Assembly: GCF_017313225.1 (NCBI RefSeq)
Contig: NZ_JAFLNE010000001.1
Location: forward strand, 558,001 to 622,000
Reading direction: 5' to 3'
From: Allomuricauda sp. CAU 1633
Lineage (GTDB): Bacteria; Bacteroidota; Bacteroidia; Flavobacteriales; Flavobacteriaceae
Length of the DNA: 64,000 bases
The translations under genes and the position numbers were made by a program. Below, in pieces: positions 18,027 through 25,638 of the stretch (its first letter is position 1; each line of letters begins with the position of its first letter). The notes beneath the pieces are model-generated. The model saw nothing but the letters and a program-made list of their open reading frames with translations. It was not told the origin of the DNA and made no database searches.

Positions 18027-18297
18027 GGGCTGTTATTTAGTTATATCCAAATAAAGCCAAAACATCAAAATAGGACTTGGAAGACTTGGGAAATCTAATA
18101 TCAAAATATTAAAAAAATCTTAAAATTCCGAATTTAACTATAACAATCTAAGATAGTTGGGAGGGTTTTTTAATAAATCGAAAAAACATCAACAAAAAAT
18201 CAACCAAAAAATACCAACTATACACTTTTTACGACCACTGATAAGATAGCTCCTGAAAACTCGCGGAAATAGTGTGAAATTTGCAGGAAATATTAGG

Positions 18298-18431
18298 TAA
18301 GAAACCCTATTTCTCCCGACAAAGTTCCGGCATTGGAATAGGGTTTATTAAGGTTAGTTAGTTTGAGTTAGTTAAGTTGGTTTTTTAAAGATCGCCCATC
18401 CAGTGTTCATCCTAGATGGGCGCCTTTTTTT
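18298..18431 (+). ncRNA. Candidate small RNA or leader RNA
   Basis: Two hairpins lie in tandem. The first pairs 18302-18311 (AAACCCTATT) with 18337-18346 perfectly, around a 25-nt loop, and extends outward by three more pairs past one mismatch. The second is the terminator at 18393-18422. Together they would give a plus-strand RNA of about 130-180 nt. It could be a 6S-type or other regulatory RNA, or an attenuator for the gene at 18538. I cannot assign it to a known family. Confidence 0.35.
18393..18431 (+). terminator. Intrinsic terminator without an upstream protein gene
   Basis: The perfect stem CGCCCATC (18393-18400) / GATGGGCG (18415-18422) encloses a 14-nt loop and is followed by CC and seven T at 18425-18431. 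The T-run shows plus-strand polarity. Confidence 0.75.
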
Positions 18432-18537
18432 ATATAGCCTCACCATTCGCTTAACAAAAAGTTAACAATATGTTAATATAATGTTAAACACCCTTGATTT
18501 TTAGTACCTTAAGAGGACAAACTAAAAATCCATAAGG

Positions 18538-19302
18538 ATGAAAAGAACACTATTAACAACTATCGCATTAACGCTTGCAATCTGTTCTTTTGGACAAGTA
18601 GCCTATCTTCAATATAGGGCTGTTCCAGGAGACAGAGAGGCAGAATTTGTAGAGAAGGAAACCAAGTATTGGGCTAAAGTGGCCCAAGCTGCGGTTGATC
18701 AAGGTAAGATGGCCACTTGGTCGCTTTGGAGAAAAGTTGGAGTAACTGAAGAAGGTGCCCCAAACTATGTTTTTGTGAACACCTATGAAAGTTTTGAAAA
18801 GGCGAACCCAGCTGAGGTTTGGACCAGCGAAAATGTCAAGACTATGGGAGTTTCACCAAGCATGGTAGAAACCAATTCGTTTGCCAAGATTACTTTTGAC
18901 TATTGGCTTCAAATAGAAGACATGATACCGGGTGATTATAAGTATGCTATTGTAAACTACGCGATGCCAAAGAGTAGAAACGGTTTTATTCAAGAAAACA
19001 AAGAACTCTGGAAGCCAATGTTTGAAAAAAGCATTAAAGCAGGAAAAATGGGCATGAAATCCTGGGGGCTGATGTCTGTTGTTTATCCCAGTGGAAGTCA
19101 GGCCAGATTCTCTGTACTCACATGGGATGGATTTGACAAAGTTTCTGATGTAATGAACTATCTCAGGTATAATCCTGATGGAATCGATTCTGATTTTCAA
19201 GAAGTCATTTCACAATCCAAGATGGGAGAGATTATGCCTGAGGGAGGATTTGAATACAGCATTGTATATGAGCTAGTAAAGAGAATTGCTCCCAAGAACT
19301 AA
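18538..19302 (+). CDS. Exported protein with two similar halves, unknown function
   Basis: A 254-residue protein with a signal peptide (1-20, ending CSFGQ). The two halves look alike. About residues 22-100 (AYLQYRAVPGDREAEFVEKE, ATWSLWRKV, YVFVNTYESFEKA) match about residues 137-215 (YAIVNYAMPKSRNGFIQENK, GMKSWGLMSV, FSVLTWDGFDKV). The pattern beta-helix-beta-beta-helix recalls a tandem dimeric alpha+beta barrel (ABM/YciI-like) fold, which is my inference. It is followed by a terminator. I do not recognise a named family. Confidence 0.8.
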   Translation: MKRTLLTTIALTLAICSFGQVAYLQYRAVPGDREAEFVEKETKYWAKVAQAAVDQGKMATWSLWRKVGVTEEGAPNYVFVNTYESFEKANPAEVWTSENVKTMGVSPSMVETNSFAKITFDYWLQIEDMIPGDYKYAIVNYAMPKSRNGFIQENKELWKPMFEKSIKAGKMGMKSWGLMSVVYPSGSQARFSVLTWDGFDKVSDVMNYLRYNPDGIDSDFQEVISQSKMGEIMPEGGFEYSIVYELVKRIAPKN

Positions 19303-19330
19303 TAGTCAATCAAACAAAAGATTAAAAGAA

Positions 19331-19353
19331 AAGCCCGGAAAACCGGGCTTTTT
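19331..19353 (+). terminator. Intrinsic terminator between convergent genes
   Basis: The perfect 8-bp stem AAGCCCGG / CCGGGCTT has a four-base AAAA loop and is followed by TTT. Upstream A-rich sequence allows it to act in both directions, serving the exported protein on plus and the aldehyde dehydrogenase on minus. Confidence 0.85.
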
Positions 19354-19359
19354 ATTGTC

Positions 19360-20913
19360 TTACAAGTCAAATTTGATGCCCTGCGCCAACGGCAGTTCCG
19401 TAGTGTAATTTATGGTATTGGTCTGCCTTCGCATATAGATTTTCCAAGCATCTGAACCACTTTCACGACCACCGCCGGTTTCTTTTTCACCTCCAAAGGC
19501 TCCGCCAATCTCTGCACCCGATGTTCCAATATTAACATTGGCAATACCACAGTCTGAACCTTCTACAGAGAGAAAACGTTCAGCCTCCCGCAGATTGTTG
19601 GTCATTATAGCTGATGAAAGGCCTTGTCGAACTCCATTTTGCATATCCAAGGCATTTTCAAGGTCACCCTTGTATTTTAAAAGGTAAAGCACTGGAGCAA
19701 AGGTTTCATGCTGAACAATTTCGTAATGATTTTCAGCCTCAGCAATGGCAGGCTTTACATAGCAACCGCTTTCATAGCCTTCACCTTCAAGCACTCCACC
19801 TTCAACCAAAATGTTTCCACCTTCGGCCTTAACTTTTTCCAAGGCACTTAAATAATTTTTTACAGCATCTTTGTCGATGAGTGGCCCAACATGGTTGTTT
19901 TCATCCAACGGATTCCCAATTCGTATTTGTTGATATGCATTGACAATGGCATCTTTTACTTTATCATAAACATCTTCATGCACAATCAACCTGCGGGTTG
20001 AGGTGCAACGTTGTCCACAAGTACCCACCGCTCCAAAAACAGCTCCAATAACAGTGTTTTTAATATTGGCGTCAGGGGTCACTATGATGGCATTGTTTCC
20101 ACCGAGTTCCAAAAGTGACTTTCCAAGGCGTTCGCCTACAGTTTTGGCCACAATTTTTCCCATTCGGGTAGACCCAGTGGCAGAAATTAATGGAATGCGC
20201 TCATCCTTGGTCATAAACTCGCCTACGGTATAATCACCCGTTATTAAACAAGAAATTCCTTCTGGCATACCATTTTCAACAAAAACACGAGCTGCTATAT
20301 TTTGACAAGCAACAGAGGTCACAGGGGTTTTTTCGGAACCTTTCCAAATACAGGCATCACCGCAAACCCAAGCCAAGGCCGTGTTCCAGGACCAAACGGC
20401 CACTGGGAAATTAAAGGCAGAAATAATGCCCACTACCCCAAGTGGATGGTATTGTTCATACATGCGGTGGCCGGGACGTTCGCTATGCATGGTAAGTCCA
20501 TGCAATTGACGGGATAGACCCACAGCAAAGTCACAAATGTCTATCATTTCCTGAACTTCCCCCAAGCCTTCTTGGTAGCTTTTTCCCATTTCATAGGACA
20601 CCAATTTACCCAACGGTTCCTTTAGACGGCGGAGTTCGTCATTAAACTTGCGAACGATTTCTCCACGTTGCGGGGCCGGCATTGTTCTCCAGCTTTTAAA
20701 ACCTTTTTGGGCAGTACTGATAACTTTTTCGTAATCCTCTCTGGTAGTAGCTTTTACCTTGCCAATGAGGGAGCCATCAACAGGCGAATAGGACTCTATG
20801 ATTTCTCCGTTGGAAAACCAATTTTTCCCTGTGGAAGTTCCATTATTTATTTCATTGAGCCCGAGTTGTTGAAGGGCTTTTTCTATTCCAAAATCAATAG
20901 CAGTTTCTGACAT
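19360..20913 (-). CDS. amaB: ALDH7-type aldehyde dehydrogenase
   Basis: A 517-residue NAD-dependent aldehyde dehydrogenase of the ALDH7 (alpha-aminoadipic semialdehyde dehydrogenase) group. Catalytic C303 is in TCGQRCTSTRR, the general base E269 in LLELGGNNA and the oxyanion Asn in ISAFNFPVAVW. The family oxidises 2-aminoadipate 6-semialdehyde in lysine breakdown and is also active on other aldehydes. It lies in the same direction as DUF1304 and the 3-hydroxyanthranilate dioxygenase, so a role on a kynurenine-derived aldehyde is possible but less supported than the ALDH7 call. The gene symbol is given on family grounds only. Confidence 0.85.
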   Translation of the reverse strand: MSETAIDFGIEKALQQLGLNEINNGTSTGKNWFSNGEIIESYSPVDGSLIGKVKATTREDYEKVISTAQKGFKSWRTMPAPQRGEIVRKFNDELRRLKEPLGKLVSYEMGKSYQEGLGEVQEMIDICDFAVGLSRQLHGLTMHSERPGHRMYEQYHPLGVVGIISAFNFPVAVWSWNTALAWVCGDACIWKGSEKTPVTSVACQNIAARVFVENGMPEGISCLITGDYTVGEFMTKDERIPLISATGSTRMGKIVAKTVGERLGKSLLELGGNNAIIVTPDANIKNTVIGAVFGAVGTCGQRCTSTRRLIVHEDVYDKVKDAIVNAYQQIRIGNPLDENNHVGPLIDKDAVKNYLSALEKVKAEGGNILVEGGVLEGEGYESGCYVKPAIAEAENHYEIVQHETFAPVLYLLKYKGDLENALDMQNGVRQGLSSAIMTNNLREAERFLSVEGSDCGIANVNIGTSGAEIGGAFGGEKETGGGRESGSDAWKIYMRRQTNTINYTTELPLAQGIKFDL

Positions 20914-20947
20914 TTATAACTTTTTATGCGTGAATTGTTATATTTTT

Positions 20948-20955
20948 CAAAATTA
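20948..20955 (-). promoter_or_regulatory. TAnnTTTG -7 element before the aldehyde dehydrogenase
   Basis: Read on the minus strand this is TAATTTTG, 34 bases upstream of ATG 20913. No clear -33 TTG at standard spacing. Confidence 0.4.
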
Positions 20956-20983
20956 CAAATAATCCTGATGGGATAATGCTGTT

Positions 20984-21358
20984 TTAAAGGAAAAGGTGGA
21001 GGAGAAGCAGTACAATTCCGATCAAAGCAGGAAGCCCCTGTACCACAAAGATTTTTTTGGAGGCGGTAACTGCGCCATACATTCCGGCTAGAGCTACACA
21101 TCCCAAAAAGAAAAGTGCCACATAAACTTGCCAAACAGGGTCTTGAATCAATAGTGACCATATCAGTCCTGCGGACAGAAAACCATTATACAATCCTTGA
21201 TTGGCAGCAAGGGTCTTGGTGGGTTCAAACAAATGTTCAGGGAACTGGCGAAAAACCTTTTTGGCCCTAGTGGTCCACGCAAACATTTCCAACCATAGAA
21301 AATACAGATGGAGCAAGGCCACAATGACCACTATTATGTTGGCAAGAATCAGCATCAT
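20984..21358 (-). CDS. DUF1304 integral membrane protein
   Basis: A 124-residue protein with four predicted transmembrane helices (about 3-22, 48-70, 75-95 and 100-122). The segment LEMFAWTTRAKKVFRQFP after helix 1 and NQGLYNGFLSAGLIW before helix 2 are the DUF1304 signature. Function is unknown. The start overlaps the stop of the dioxygenase gene by four bases (ATGA), so it is translationally coupled to it. Confidence 0.85.
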   Translation of the reverse strand: MMLILANIIVVIVALLHLYFLWLEMFAWTTRAKKVFRQFPEHLFEPTKTLAANQGLYNGFLSAGLIWSLLIQDPVWQVYVALFFLGCVALAGMYGAVTASKKIFVVQGLPALIGIVLLLLHLFL

Positions 21359-21897
21359 TCGTCTTTGGCTACAAATCGTTCATCTACCGGCATTACGGTT
21401 CCACAATTGTCACAGGTGCGCAATTCTTCAGAACCATAAAAATGCTTAAAATGACCCAGAAAGTCCTTTTCAATATCATTTAAGGTGAAATACACTTCGT
21501 AAAGTTTGTGATTGCAGTTATCACAGAACCATAACAACCCATCATCAACCTTCATATCTGCTCTTTTTCTCTCCACTACAAGACCGATGGAGCCTTCTTG
21601 TCGGGCTGGGGAATGAGGAACCTTGGCAGGATGGAGGTACATATCACCTGGGCCCAGTTTCATGGTTCTTTTTTTGCCATCCTCTTGAATATGAACCTCA
21701 ATATTCCCTTCCAATTGGTAAAAGAGCTCCTCCGTTTCGTTGTAGTGGTAGTCTTTTCGTGCGTTGGGTCCAGCAACAATCATAACAATATAGTCATCGG
21801 CTTCCTTATATAAGTTTCTGTTCCCAACCGGAGGTTTTAGGGTATCCCGATTTTCCTCAATCCATTTGTTCAGATTAAAAGGTGCCTGTATCGCCAT
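21355..21897 (-). CDS. nbaC: 3-hydroxyanthranilate 3,4-dioxygenase
   Basis: A 180-residue cupin dioxygenase that opens the ring of 3-hydroxyanthranilate in the kynurenine pathway, leading to quinolinate and NAD. The start at ATG 21897 (MAIQAPFNLNKWIEENRD) matches the family; the longer frame adds an atypical N-terminus. Fe ligands are in KDYHYNETEELFYQ (His, Glu) and the later His in AKVPHSP. Two CxxC pairs near the C-terminus (CDNCNHKLYE, CDNCGTVMP) form the rubredoxin-like iron site found in bacterial members. No other kynurenine genes lie in the window. Confidence 0.93.
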   Translation of the reverse strand: MAIQAPFNLNKWIEENRDTLKPPVGNRNLYKEADDYIVMIVAGPNARKDYHYNETEELFYQLEGNIEVHIQEDGKKRTMKLGPGDMYLHPAKVPHSPARQEGSIGLVVERKRADMKVDDGLLWFCDNCNHKLYEVYFTLNDIEKDFLGHFKHFYGSEELRTCDNCGTVMPVDERFVAKDE

Positions 21898-21957
21898 AAT
21901 CCAATGTTTTACGAAAGGTAAAAAAAACCTTTGTGGAAACATAAGGTTTGCCAAAAG

Positions 21958-21982
21958 AAAAGCCCCTGTTGAAAGGAGCTTT
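21958..21982 (-). terminator. Terminator after the CAP lipoprotein gene
   Basis: On the minus strand an 8-bp stem (one G-T pair) is formed by 21959-21966 and 21975-21982, and it is followed by TCTTTT. It lies 34 bases past the stop of the CAP gene. Confidence 0.6.
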
Positions 21983-22015
21983 ATCGGTGCCTAAAAACGA
22001 ATGTAAATGGGTCAG

Positions 22016-22525
22016 TTATTCCACTTTAAGGAATATCTGTGTGTAATACGGTCTACCATCTTTGTCCAATTGTACGCTTAGGGTGGTATGGGTAAAATCT
22101 CCTTCCATGGCCTCCCTGTGTGAGCTGCTGTTGAGCCAGGCTTCCATTATTACTTCCGCTGAGGAATAATATCGGGCCACATTCTCAGAAACACTAACGG
22201 CATCGGTCTCTGCCGCTATTTGAGTTGCCCTATCGTCAAAATTGTCGTGGCTTAATTTGTTTTTGGAAATCATGTATTGGTTGTGCTCTTCCGCATATTT
22301 ATAGGAAGACGGACTGTCTTGAAGAACAACTTCGCCAATGGAAGCTCTATGGTCGTTCACCAAATCCAAAAGTTCCTGCTCCATGGATACGGGGTCCACC
22401 GTAACTTTTTCATTTCCCAAGAGGGCCTCGGCGTAATCTTGTTCTTCTTCAGGCGATGTAGTACTGCACATACTAACAATAAGCCCTAGGCCAACGGCCA
22501 ATAATAAGTGAAATAATTTTTTCAT
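22016..22525 (-). CDS. CAP-domain lipoprotein
   Basis: A 169-residue protein with a lipobox (LIVSMC, Cys at about 20), so probably lipid-anchored. A CAP/SCP domain spans about 50-165. Its signatures are LDLVNDHRASIG, the His and Glu in AEEHNQYMISK, SENVARYYSS and AWLNSSSHREAM. Bacterial CAP proteins are extracytoplasmic and of mostly unknown activity. The gene stands alone, 188 bases downstream of cvpA, and has its own terminator. Confidence 0.88.
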   Translation of the reverse strand: MKKLFHLLLAVGLGLIVSMCSTTSPEEEQDYAEALLGNEKVTVDPVSMEQELLDLVNDHRASIGEVVLQDSPSSYKYAEEHNQYMISKNKLSHDNFDDRATQIAAETDAVSVSENVARYYSSAEVIMEAWLNSSSHREAMEGDFTHTTLSVQLDKDGRPYYTQIFLKVE

Positions 22526-22713
22526 TTTTAGGGGTACTTTCAGGGACCGGTTCTAACAATCCCAAGTGTTCTGTTGGCTAATCTAGTGGAGCAAGCCACC
22601 TTTGCCACAGAATGTCCATAGAAGGTAAATTCTTACGTTGAATTGCATGAATGGGTTTCCAACACAATTTTTTTACTATGGCCCGAATACATTCATCGGA
22701 AAAAATGAACACT

Positions 22714-23238
22714 TTATATAACCTCCATATTTACAGGTGGTGAATCTTGCTCTTCTTCCTCTTCAAGTACCAATGAAAAAACAAAGGCTCCAATTTCCTT
22801 TAAAGGTTCATAGAAGACGGATTCCTTTTTGGTTTCTTCGTTAATGAGGTTCAAAGGAGTGGCAAGGCGTTCAAAAAAAATGAGCATGGCGCCCAAGATA
22901 ATGGCCACTTTGAGGGCACCAAAAATTCCTCCGGCAATCTTGTTCAAAAGTCCCAACATGGCAAAATCGGCAATTTTGGTCAGGAACCTACCCGCAAAAT
23001 TTACCAAAAGGATAATGCCAAAAAAAGTGACCAGAAATGCGGTAAGTTTTATGTATTGGTCACTCCAGTTCAATCGTTCCGAGAGGTAATCTCCAGTGAT
23101 ATAGGAAAAATGGATAGCACCATAAATCCCTGCGATCAAGGCTGCTAAGGAGGCAATTTCAACAAAAAGCCCATTTTTTAGGCCTTTGTACAGGCCCCAG
23201 ACCAATAGAATTCCCAAAACAATATCCAAAAAGCTCAT
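22714..23238 (-). CDS. cvpA: CvpA family membrane protein
   Basis: A 174-residue protein with four transmembrane helices (about 2-18, 23-43, 62-85 and 100-122) and an acidic C-terminal tail. The N-terminal FLDIVLGILLVWGLYKGLKN and GLLNKIAGGIFGALK are typical of the CvpA/colicin V production family, found widely and linked to envelope robustness. It is divergent from the gene at 23298, with the 59-base gap holding at least one promoter. Confidence 0.88.
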   Translation of the reverse strand: MSFLDIVLGILLVWGLYKGLKNGLFVEIASLAALIAGIYGAIHFSYITGDYLSERLNWSDQYIKLTAFLVTFFGIILLVNFAGRFLTKIADFAMLGLLNKIAGGIFGALKVAIILGAMLIFFERLATPLNLINEETKKESVFYEPLKEIGAFVFSLVLEEEEEQDSPPVNMEVI

Positions 23239-23272
23239 AAACGGGTTTTAACAAATATAGAATATTGATTTG

Positions 23273-23280
23273 TACCTTTG
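23273..23280 (+). promoter_or_regulatory. TAnnTTTG -7 element
   Basis: TACCTTTG ends 17 bases before ATG 23298 and supports that start and a short leader. Confidence 0.5.
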
Positions 23281-23297
23281 GATTTCTTATCAAGAAC

Positions 23298-23654
23298 ATG
23301 GCAAGGGACGAAAAATTAAAAGAACGATGGGAGCTTTTGGTGGAAAAATTGTCGGCACAATTTTCTGATGGTGATCCCTTGGAAATGGATGGCATCATTT
23401 ATTTGGTCGGGGTGCAGGAATTGGGAAGTTTTCACCGAAGTTTCAAAAAAGACGAGAAAATCAATCTGATGCACATTGCCATCTGCAGGTTGTTGGAACC
23501 TTATGGCTATTACGATTTTGATTTTTTTGATGACGAAGGATGGCCCCATTACAAAGTAAAAGAACAATTACCTCCATTGAAAGCTGGAGAACAAACCGTT
23601 TTGATGAAGGAGGCCGTGGTGAATTATTTTTTGGAAAAGGAATATATCTTTTAA
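23298..23654 (+). CDS. Conserved small protein of unknown function
   Basis: A 118-residue soluble protein starting MARDEKLKERWELLVEKLS (ATG 23298). It is rich in acidic and aromatic residues (YGYYDFDFFDDEGWPHY) with no signal or membrane segment. I recognise no domain but have the impression that it is conserved in Flavobacteriaceae. It is followed one base later by the ABM-domain gene and then glpD, so the three are probably an operon from the promoter just upstream. Confidence 0.75.
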   Translation: MARDEKLKERWELLVEKLSAQFSDGDPLEMDGIIYLVGVQELGSFHRSFKKDEKINLMHIAICRLLEPYGYYDFDFFDDEGWPHYKVKEQLPPLKAGEQTVLMKEAVVNYFLEKEYIF

Positions 23655-23655
23655 T

Positions 23656-23964
23656 ATGGAGCTACAAAAACCGTATTACGCTGTAATTTTTACCAGTACA
23701 CGTACAGAAGGTGACAATGGTTATGGGCAAATGGCAGCCGAAATGGAACAATTGGCCCGTCAGCAGCCGGGTTTTTTGGATTTTGAAAGTGCCCGGGACG
23801 GATTGGGGGTTACCATAAGCTATTGGGAAAGTCTGGAGGCCATCGCCAATTGGAAGGCCAACATGGACCACAGGGCGGCTCAAAGAAATGGCATCAAAAA
23901 ATGGTATTCGTGGTATAAGGTTCGTATTTGCAAAGTGGAACGCGAATATGAGTTCACTAAATAA
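23656..23964 (+). CDS. Antibiotic biosynthesis monooxygenase (ABM) domain protein
   Basis: A 102-residue ABM-type dimeric alpha+beta barrel protein. The N-terminal strand (YYAVIFTSTRTEGDN), the helix (MAAEMEQLARQQPGFLDFES) and WESLEAIANWKANMDH are the family hallmarks. Such proteins are cofactor-free monooxygenases or ligand binders of unknown substrate. Its position between the 118-residue gene and glpD (6-base gap) suggests joint expression. Confidence 0.82.
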   Translation: MELQKPYYAVIFTSTRTEGDNGYGQMAAEMEQLARQQPGFLDFESARDGLGVTISYWESLEAIANWKANMDHRAAQRNGIKKWYSWYKVRICKVEREYEFTK

Positions 23965-23970
23965 AAATAT

Positions 23971-25638
23971 ATGGAAGGAGATGTTCCTTTTTCAAATCTA
24001 AACAGAAAAGAAACGCTTCAAAAGATTGCAAAAGAGACTTTTGACCTTGTAGTCATTGGGGGAGGTATCACCGGAGCGGGTATTGCTTTAGATGCGTCAT
24101 CTCGCGGTCTCAAAGTTTTGTTGTTGGAAAAGGGTGATTTTGCATCGGGGACCAGTAGCAAATCTACCAAATTGATTCATGGAGGGCTCAGGTATTTAAA
24201 ACAATTCGATTTTTGGCTGGTGAAGGAAGTGGGCTCAGAAAGGGCCATCGTCCACAAATTGGCACCACATCTCGTAATTCCTGAAAAAATGTTGCTGCCC
24301 TTGATCGAGGGAGGGTCTTATGGCAAATGGTTGACATCGATCGGTTTAAAGGTTTATGATATTCTGGCTCAGGTTTCAGGAGAAGATAAACGGCAGATGT
24401 TGGAGAAAAAAGAAGCCATGAAGTTGGAACCCCTTCTGCCTAAAAAAATATTGAACGGAGCGGGCTATTATGCGGAATACCGAACAGATGACGCCCGACT
24501 CACCTTGGAGAATCTCAAAACCAGTCTCCAGTTTGGAACACAGGCCTTGAATTATGCCAAGGTCATCGATTTTATCTATGAAAATGAACGGGTTGCAGGA
24601 GTGCAATTCAAGGATGAGGTATTTGGGGACGAGCTCAGGGTATCCTCAAAATATGTGATTAATGCGGCGGGGCCATGGGTAGATGAATTGCGATCCATCA
24701 ACCATTCCAAAAGGGGCAAACGCTTGCATTTGACCAAGGGAGTTCATTTGGTCTTTCCAAAGGAAAAATTACCAGTGAAGCAATCGGTTTACTTTGATAT
24801 TCCGGATGGCAGGATGATGTTTGCCATTCCAAGGGGCAAGATTACCTATGTAGGCACTACCGATACCAATTACAATTTGGACAAGGATTATGTGACCACG
24901 GACATCGCCGATGCCATTTATTTGATTTCGGCGGTAAACCATATGTTCCCCGATATTAATTTAGAGTTGGATGATATTATTTCTTCTTGGGCAGGATTAC
25001 GTCCGTTAATCCATGAGGAGGGAAAATCGGCCTCCGAACTTTCTAGAAAGGATGAGATTTTCACTTCGGAAACAGGTTTGGTGAGCATAGCTGGCGGAAA
25101 GTTAACAGGCTACCGAAAAATGGCAGAACGCACGGTAAACCGTATAGCTCGGCACATGGAGGAGGACCATGGAGTGGAATTGGAGCCTTGTACCACTGAT
25201 AAAATACGGTTGTGCGGAAGTGATTTTAAAAAGTACAAGCATGTAAAAAAATACATAGCACAACTATTTGATCGTATTAAAGACAGTGGTTTTACGGAGT
25301 ATGATGCTTGGTATTTGGTGACCACTTATGGTAAGCAAACCGAAACTATTTTGGAAAACTACGCCTCTTTAAAAGTTGATGATGTGCATGAACGTATGAT
25401 TCGTGCCGAGGCACAGTTTGCGATAGCTTATGAAATGGTGTTGAGCCCGTTGGATTTCTTTATTAGAAGAACGGGACGACTCTATTTTGATATTGACAGC
25501 GTACGGACCTACCGCGATGCCGTATTGGAGGAATTCCAAAAGGCCTTCAATTCTACCGCAGAAGAAATGGCCATTTATAAAGAAGATTTGGAAGCCGAAC
25601 TTGCGGAGCATTCCAATTTTTCCTTAGACCGCCATTAA
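23971..25638 (+). CDS. glpD: FAD-dependent glycerol-3-phosphate dehydrogenase
   Basis: A 555-residue aerobic glycerol-3-phosphate dehydrogenase that oxidises G3P to dihydroxyacetone phosphate and passes electrons to quinone at the membrane. The FAD motif is VVIGGGITGAGIALDA (28-43), followed by GDFASGTSSKSTKLIHGGLR, KGVHLVFPK and GGKLTGYRKMAERTV. The C-terminal helical domain is present. Ends convergently with the PDZ-hydrolase gene; TTAA supplies both stops. The NAD-linked enzyme gpsA lies 2.2 kb downstream. Confidence 0.93.
   Translation: MEGDVPFSNLNRKETLQKIAKETFDLVVIGGGITGAGIALDASSRGLKVLLLEKGDFASGTSSKSTKLIHGGLRYLKQFDFWLVKEVGSERAIVHKLAPHLVIPEKMLLPLIEGGSYGKWLTSIGLKVYDILAQVSGEDKRQMLEKKEAMKLEPLLPKKILNGAGYYAEYRTDDARLTLENLKTSLQFGTQALNYAKVIDFIYENERVAGVQFKDEVFGDELRVSSKYVINAAGPWVDELRSINHSKRGKRLHLTKGVHLVFPKEKLPVKQSVYFDIPDGRMMFAIPRGKITYVGTTDTNYNLDKDYVTTDIADAIYLISAVNHMFPDINLELDDIISSWAGLRPLIHEEGKSASELSRKDEIFTSETGLVSIAGGKLTGYRKMAERTVNRIARHMEEDHGVELEPCTTDKIRLCGSDFKKYKHVKKYIAQLFDRIKDSGFTEYDAWYLVTTYGKQTETILENYASLKVDDVHERMIRAEAQFAIAYEMVLSPLDFFIRRTGRLYFDIDSVRTYRDAVLEEFQKAFNSTAEEMAIYKEDLEAELAEHSNFSLDRH

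Larger units (their letters stand above)
18027..18537. other. 511-bp divergent gap with structured elements
   Basis: There is no credible protein-coding frame here. It lies between the HhH gene (minus) and the 254-residue gene (plus). The centre holds two perfect inverted repeats, a run of TTAG-type repeats (18353-18380) and a plus-strand intrinsic terminator. Because no plus-strand gene begins before 18538, the terminator implies a separate short transcript or an attenuated leader. The last 100 bases are AT-rich, with four GTTAA-type repeats, and must contain the promoter of the downstream gene. Confidence 0.6.
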
